Of a stretch of DNA of 7,487 bases, positions 6,014 to 7,487 are shown piece by piece. Under the pieces are notes generated by a model. That model did no database searches and was not told where the DNA came from. It worked only from the letters and a program-made list of their open reading frames with translations. The DNA comes from Clostridia bacterium. GTDB lineage: Bacteria; Bacillota; Clostridia; Oscillospirales; Acutalibacteraceae. The stretch lies in contig JAFRKM010000058.1 in NCBI GenBank assembly GCA_017431755.1, forward strand, positions 1 through 7,487, written 5' to 3'. Numbering within the stretch: position 1 is the stretch's first letter; each line of letters starts with the position of its first letter. Made by a program: the position numbers and the translations under genes.

Positions 6014-6634
6014 TTATATTAAACCTGTATATTTTAGCTTTTCTTTACTTAAAAAAGTAAAAAGGCCATGGCCTGGATAAACAACATATTCATCATCTAA
6101 TTCATATAATTTTTTTAATGAAACCCTCATTTGCTCCAAATTTCCACTTTTTAAATCTGTTCGACCTATTTCTCCTCTAAATAAAGTATCTCCGGAAAAC
6201 ATAACATCCCCCACTAAATAACAAACACTGCCGCTTGTATGGCCCGGTGTAAACATAACCTTTATCTTCTTACTACCAAAATCTATTTCATCGCCATCAT
6301 TTACAAGAATATCCGCACCGAAAGGTATTATCGAATTTTTGGAATATTTACTGCTTAAATTAAGAGTATTATCAGAAAGAAATTTTTCTTCATCCTTACC
6401 TATAACTATTTTTGCTCCCGTTATATTTTTATATTTTTCCGCTTCTGATATATGGTCAAAATGCCCATGCGTAAGAAAAATATATTTTACACTACCTATT
6501 TTTTTAATAGTTTCTTCCAATTTTGAGCTTTCTCCTCCTGGATCTACAATAGCATAGATATTTTCATCTGTATTATGAAGTATATAGCAGTTAGTTCTTA
6601 AATCACCAACACTATATCTTTTTACTTTAATCAT
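6014..6634 (-). CDS. Metallo-beta-lactamase-fold hydrolase (glyoxalase II-like)
   Basis: This 206-residue cytosolic enzyme carries the dinuclear metal set of the MBL fold: THGHFDH (55-61), His132 in TPGHTSG, Asp149 in FSGDTLF, and His189 in YPGHG. MIKVKRYSVGDLRTNCYIL is the usual N-terminus of short glyoxalase II-like (YcbL/GloB-type) proteins, which hydrolyse thioesters such as S-lactoylglutathione or other thiol adducts; the substrate here is unknown. A GTG at 6646 overlaps the rel stop as GTGA and would add four residues. I prefer the ATG at 6634, since the purine run AAAGGG would abut the GTG. Close relatives commonly end in an NPFL-like segment after PGHG..T; here the tail reads SKEKLKYTGLI, a small departure. 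It directly follows rel, an arrangement common in Clostridia, and is probably co-transcribed with it. No terminator is seen after it. Confidence 0.88.
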   Translation of the reverse strand: MIKVKRYSVGDLRTNCYILHNTDENIYAIVDPGGESSKLEETIKKIGSVKYIFLTHGHFDHISEAEKYKNITGAKIVIGKDEEKFLSDNTLNLSSKYSKNSIIPFGADILVNDGDEIDFGSKKIKVMFTPGHTSGSVCYLVGDVMFSGDTLFRGEIGRTDLKSGNLEQMRVSLKKLYELDDEYVVYPGHGLFTFLSKEKLKYTGLI

Positions 6635-6642
6635 TATATAGA

Positions 6643-7487
6643 TCACACCCTTTCTACCGATATAACATCTTTTATTTTTAAAAGACTGTTTTCAACAAAT
6701 TCTAAATGTTCTAGACTTTTAACAAAAACATTTACTTCTATACCAACATTATCATTAGGCAAAAGTTTTGAATTTAGCGCAGAAAAATTTAAATTCATTG
6801 CATTTATTTTATTAACTATCTCGCTAAGCAAATTTTTCCTGTAGTTAGCTTCTATTTTAATTAATATTTCAAAATAAGAATTAGTTTCTTTCGACCACTT
6901 TACACTTATCCATCTACCTAAAAAATCTTTGTTTTTAAGGCTACTTTCCACGTTTTTGCAGTTACATTTATGCACCGATATACCATGGCCCTTTGTAATA
7001 AACCCTATAATATTATCACCCGGCAAAGGATTACAGCACTTGGAAAACTTTACTATGCATTCGCCAATTCCTTTTACAATTACGCTGCTTTCTTTAGAAT
7101 TTGCAGTTTTTTTGCCGTTTATAAAAGTTTCTCTTTTTACTTCTACTATTTCGCTTTCTTTTTTGTTCTTTTTTATGTACTCATTTTTTAACCTGGGAAT
7201 TATTTTCCAAAGTTGTATTCCACCATATCCTACAGCCGCAAAAAAATCATCTAGGTTTCCGCACTGATTTTTCTTTAAAATCGGTGCTAAAAAGTCCTCT
7301 AATTGATCATCAGAAATTATTATTTTATTTTTAGAAAGCTCAAGCTCGGTTATATTTTTACCTCTTATTACATTTTCATCTCGTTTTTCACGTTTAAACC
7401 ACTGGCGTATTTTGTTTTTGGCTTCACTTGTTTTAACTATTCTAAGCCAATCTCTGCTGGGACCTTTTTTGGGGTCATCGGATCTTA
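6643..7487 (-). CDS. rel: Bifunctional (p)ppGpp synthetase/hydrolase Rel, C-terminal part (N-terminus outside window)
   Basis: The frame is open from the right window edge to TGA at 6645-6643, about 280 residues. Its first visible part is KKGPSRDWLRIVKTSEAKNKIRQWF, the signature directly after the TGS domain of long RelA/SpoT proteins. A helical region follows, then the zinc-finger-like domain with CCNPLPGDNIIGFITKGHG and HKCNC (conserved Cys-Cys, His, Cys), and a C-terminal ACT domain of about 75 residues ending IKDVISVERV. These regulatory parts dock on the ribosome A-site and sense uncharged tRNA. The hydrolase, synthetase and most or all of the TGS domain lie beyond the window, so the activity of each catalytic site cannot be judged. 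A TTG at 7026 within the CCNPLPGD motif is not a start. The metallo-hydrolase gene follows 8 bp after the stop. Confidence 0.95.
   Translation of the reverse strand, partial: RSDDPKKGPSRDWLRIVKTSEAKNKIRQWFKREKRDENVIRGKNITELELSKNKIIISDDQLEDFLAPILKKNQCGNLDDFFAAVGYGGIQLWKIIPRLKNEYIKKNKKESEIVEVKRETFINGKKTANSKESSVIVKGIGECIVKFSKCCNPLPGDNIIGFITKGHGISVHKCNCKNVESSLKNKDFLGRWISVKWSKETNSYFEILIKIEANYRKNLLSEIVNKINAMNLNFSALNSKLLPNDNVGIEVNVFVKSLEHLEFVENSLLKIKDVISVERV

Noticed and set aside
6929..7267. Open frames of 112 and 73 codons on the + strand over rel
   Set aside because: They are antisense to the Rel zinc-finger and linker region and consist of hydrophobic composition artefacts.

Overview
The window is AT-rich, with A/T-heavy codon use, tight gene spacing, 4-bp ATGA junctions and Shine-Dalgarno sites of the AGGAGG or GAGGTGAT type. 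Together with the gene families present (a clostridial-type Rel, NfnAB, an EF-P aminopentanone-reductase-like SDR, a zinc-ribbon helical protein and an HlyD-like adaptor), this points to a low-GC Firmicute of class Clostridia. I cannot place it below that. No phage, insertion sequence, CRISPR array, tRNA or rRNA is visible. No gap between genes exceeds about 135 bases.

Layout. On the + strand at the left edge lie the C-terminal part of an HlyD-like membrane adaptor protein (1-383) and a 108-residue single-pass membrane protein that looks like the first half of a GT2-type glycosyltransferase fold (439-765). Everything else is on the - strand. Reading right to left: the C-terminal part of the (p)ppGpp synthetase/hydrolase Rel (7487-6643); a metallo-beta-lactamase-fold hydrolase directly after it (6634-6014); a coiled-coil/zinc-ribbon protein with its own promoter (5934-5518); peptide deformylase with its own near-consensus promoter and a terminator (5427-4990); then a tightly packed five-gene set: nfnA, nfnB, an M50 site-2 protease, a flavin reductase and a YmfI-like SDR (4857-758). 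The last gene converges on the small membrane protein and overlaps its 3' end by 8 bp.

How the genes fit together. NfnA and NfnB form the flavin-based electron-bifurcating transhydrogenase that makes NADPH from NADH and reduced ferredoxin. The two redox genes at the end of the same cluster, a flavin reductase and an NADPH-type SDR, are plausible consumers of reduced cofactor, but that link is inference. The membrane protease in the middle is harder to explain.

The most notable sequence-level point is the protease start. A textbook AGGTGAT Shine-Dalgarno sits three bases before an in-frame ATC, not an ATG. The first conventional start lies 57 bases further in and would remove most of the first membrane helix. 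This suggests a rare AUC start, or a recent or erroneous ATG-to-ATC change. I found no clear sign of a wholly new biological system. The best leads are this start, the orphan half-glycosyltransferase membrane protein, and the unusual gene company in the nfnAB cluster.
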